Shown: positions 6,261-6,433 of the stretch, one piece after another
Position numbering within the stretch: the stretch's first letter is position 1
Layout of the letters: the number at the start of each line of letters is the position of its first letter
NCBI GenBank assembly: GCA_031552355.1
Contig: JAVBMO010000032.1
Span: 1-6,433 of the forward strand
Direction of reading: 5' to 3'
From: JAVBMO01 sp031552355
GTDB taxonomy: Bacteria; Bacteroidota; Bacteroidia; Bacteroidales; P3
Length of the DNA: 6,433 nt
The notes under the pieces: model-generated
What the model saw: only the letters and a program-made list of their open reading frames with translations
Told to the model about the DNA's origin: nothing
Database searches by the model: none
Program-made: the position numbers and the translations under genes

Positions 6261-6433
6261 ATGAAAATTACAAAAATTGACCAAAGCCGTTTCCGCAACA
6301 ACGAACATTTCCAATTTCAAACCGAGTTCAAGGAATTGGTAGAAAAGTACAATGCCGCTACCTTGGGCATTCAAAGCCAGTTTGAAAAGTACCTGCCTGT
6401 TTATGTGCAGGAAGACGACTGCTTTAAGAAAAT
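6261..6433 (+). CDS. DUF6261 family protein, N-terminal fragment
   Basis: The first 57 codons, cut by the window end. The start MKITKIDQSRFRNNEHFQF, followed by an acidic/aromatic helical stretch with ATLGIQSQFEKYLPVY and QEDDCFKK, matches what I know of the N-terminus of DUF6261 proteins: a basic start, an R-NNEHFQF-type motif, then a helical region ending 'Y...EDD....K'. These are Bacteroidota proteins of unknown function, probably all-alpha; no catalytic motif, signal peptide or membrane segment is visible in this part. The ATG follows an A-rich leader without Shine-Dalgarno. An ATG at 6256 reads only Met-Pro before a TGA that overlaps this start. The gene lies 71 bp after the last hairpin of the 42-bp array, and any transcript from the promoter at 5645 would have to pass the terminator at 5937 to reach it. 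Confidence 0.75.
   Translation, partial: MKITKIDQSRFRNNEHFQFQTEFKELVEKYNAATLGIQSQFEKYLPVYVQEDDCFKK

Overview
The window looks like a chromosomal segment of a Bacteroidota bacterium, probably Bacteroidia or a related class. It is AT-rich, its start codons lack clear Shine-Dalgarno sequences, candidate promoters fit the Bacteroidota consensus (TTG about 20 nt upstream of TAnnTTTG), and the last gene belongs to DUF6261, a family I associate with this phylum. Assignment to a genus is not possible from the sequence alone.

Layout. Positions 2-226 (+) hold the C-terminal end of what is probably a lytic murein transglycosylase. It converges on a two-gene minus-strand operon, thyA (794-1588) then folA (278-781), whose products form the dTMP-synthesis / tetrahydrofolate-regeneration pair. 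A short divergent intergenic region (1589-1739) separates thyA from sbcC (+), a complete SbcC/Rad50-type ATPase. The sbcC start should be 1740, not the upstream in-frame ATG at 1626. The usual partner sbcD is not adjacent.

Positions 4815-6260, about 1.45 kb, contain no convincing protein gene but are densely structured. They hold: (i) three diverged copies (A 4911-5210, B 5211-5432, C 5433-5613) of a composite repeat carrying several conserved hairpins; (ii) degenerate 7-bp tandem arrays of the TTCATTN / TTCAATT type, also present upstream of sbcC; (iii) a good TAnnTTTG promoter at 5645-5678; (iv) a 31-unit AC/GT microsatellite (5829-5890), extremely long for a bacterium, followed by another alternating purine-pyrimidine tract; (v) a strong terminator-like hairpin with a T-tail (5937-5977); and (vi) a 42-bp-period array of inverted repeats (about 6013-6190), at least two of them enclosed by further complementary arms of unrelated sequence. 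This leads directly into the start of a DUF6261 gene (6261 to the window end).

The thyA-folA and sbcC genes are ordinary housekeeping functions (nucleotide synthesis and DNA-end/hairpin processing). The candidate for an undescribed system is the promoter / CA-repeat / terminator / hairpin-array assembly in front of the DUF6261 gene. It could be a structured leader with an attenuator, an independent small RNA, or a repeat-derived element. None of these functions is demonstrated by the sequence alone.
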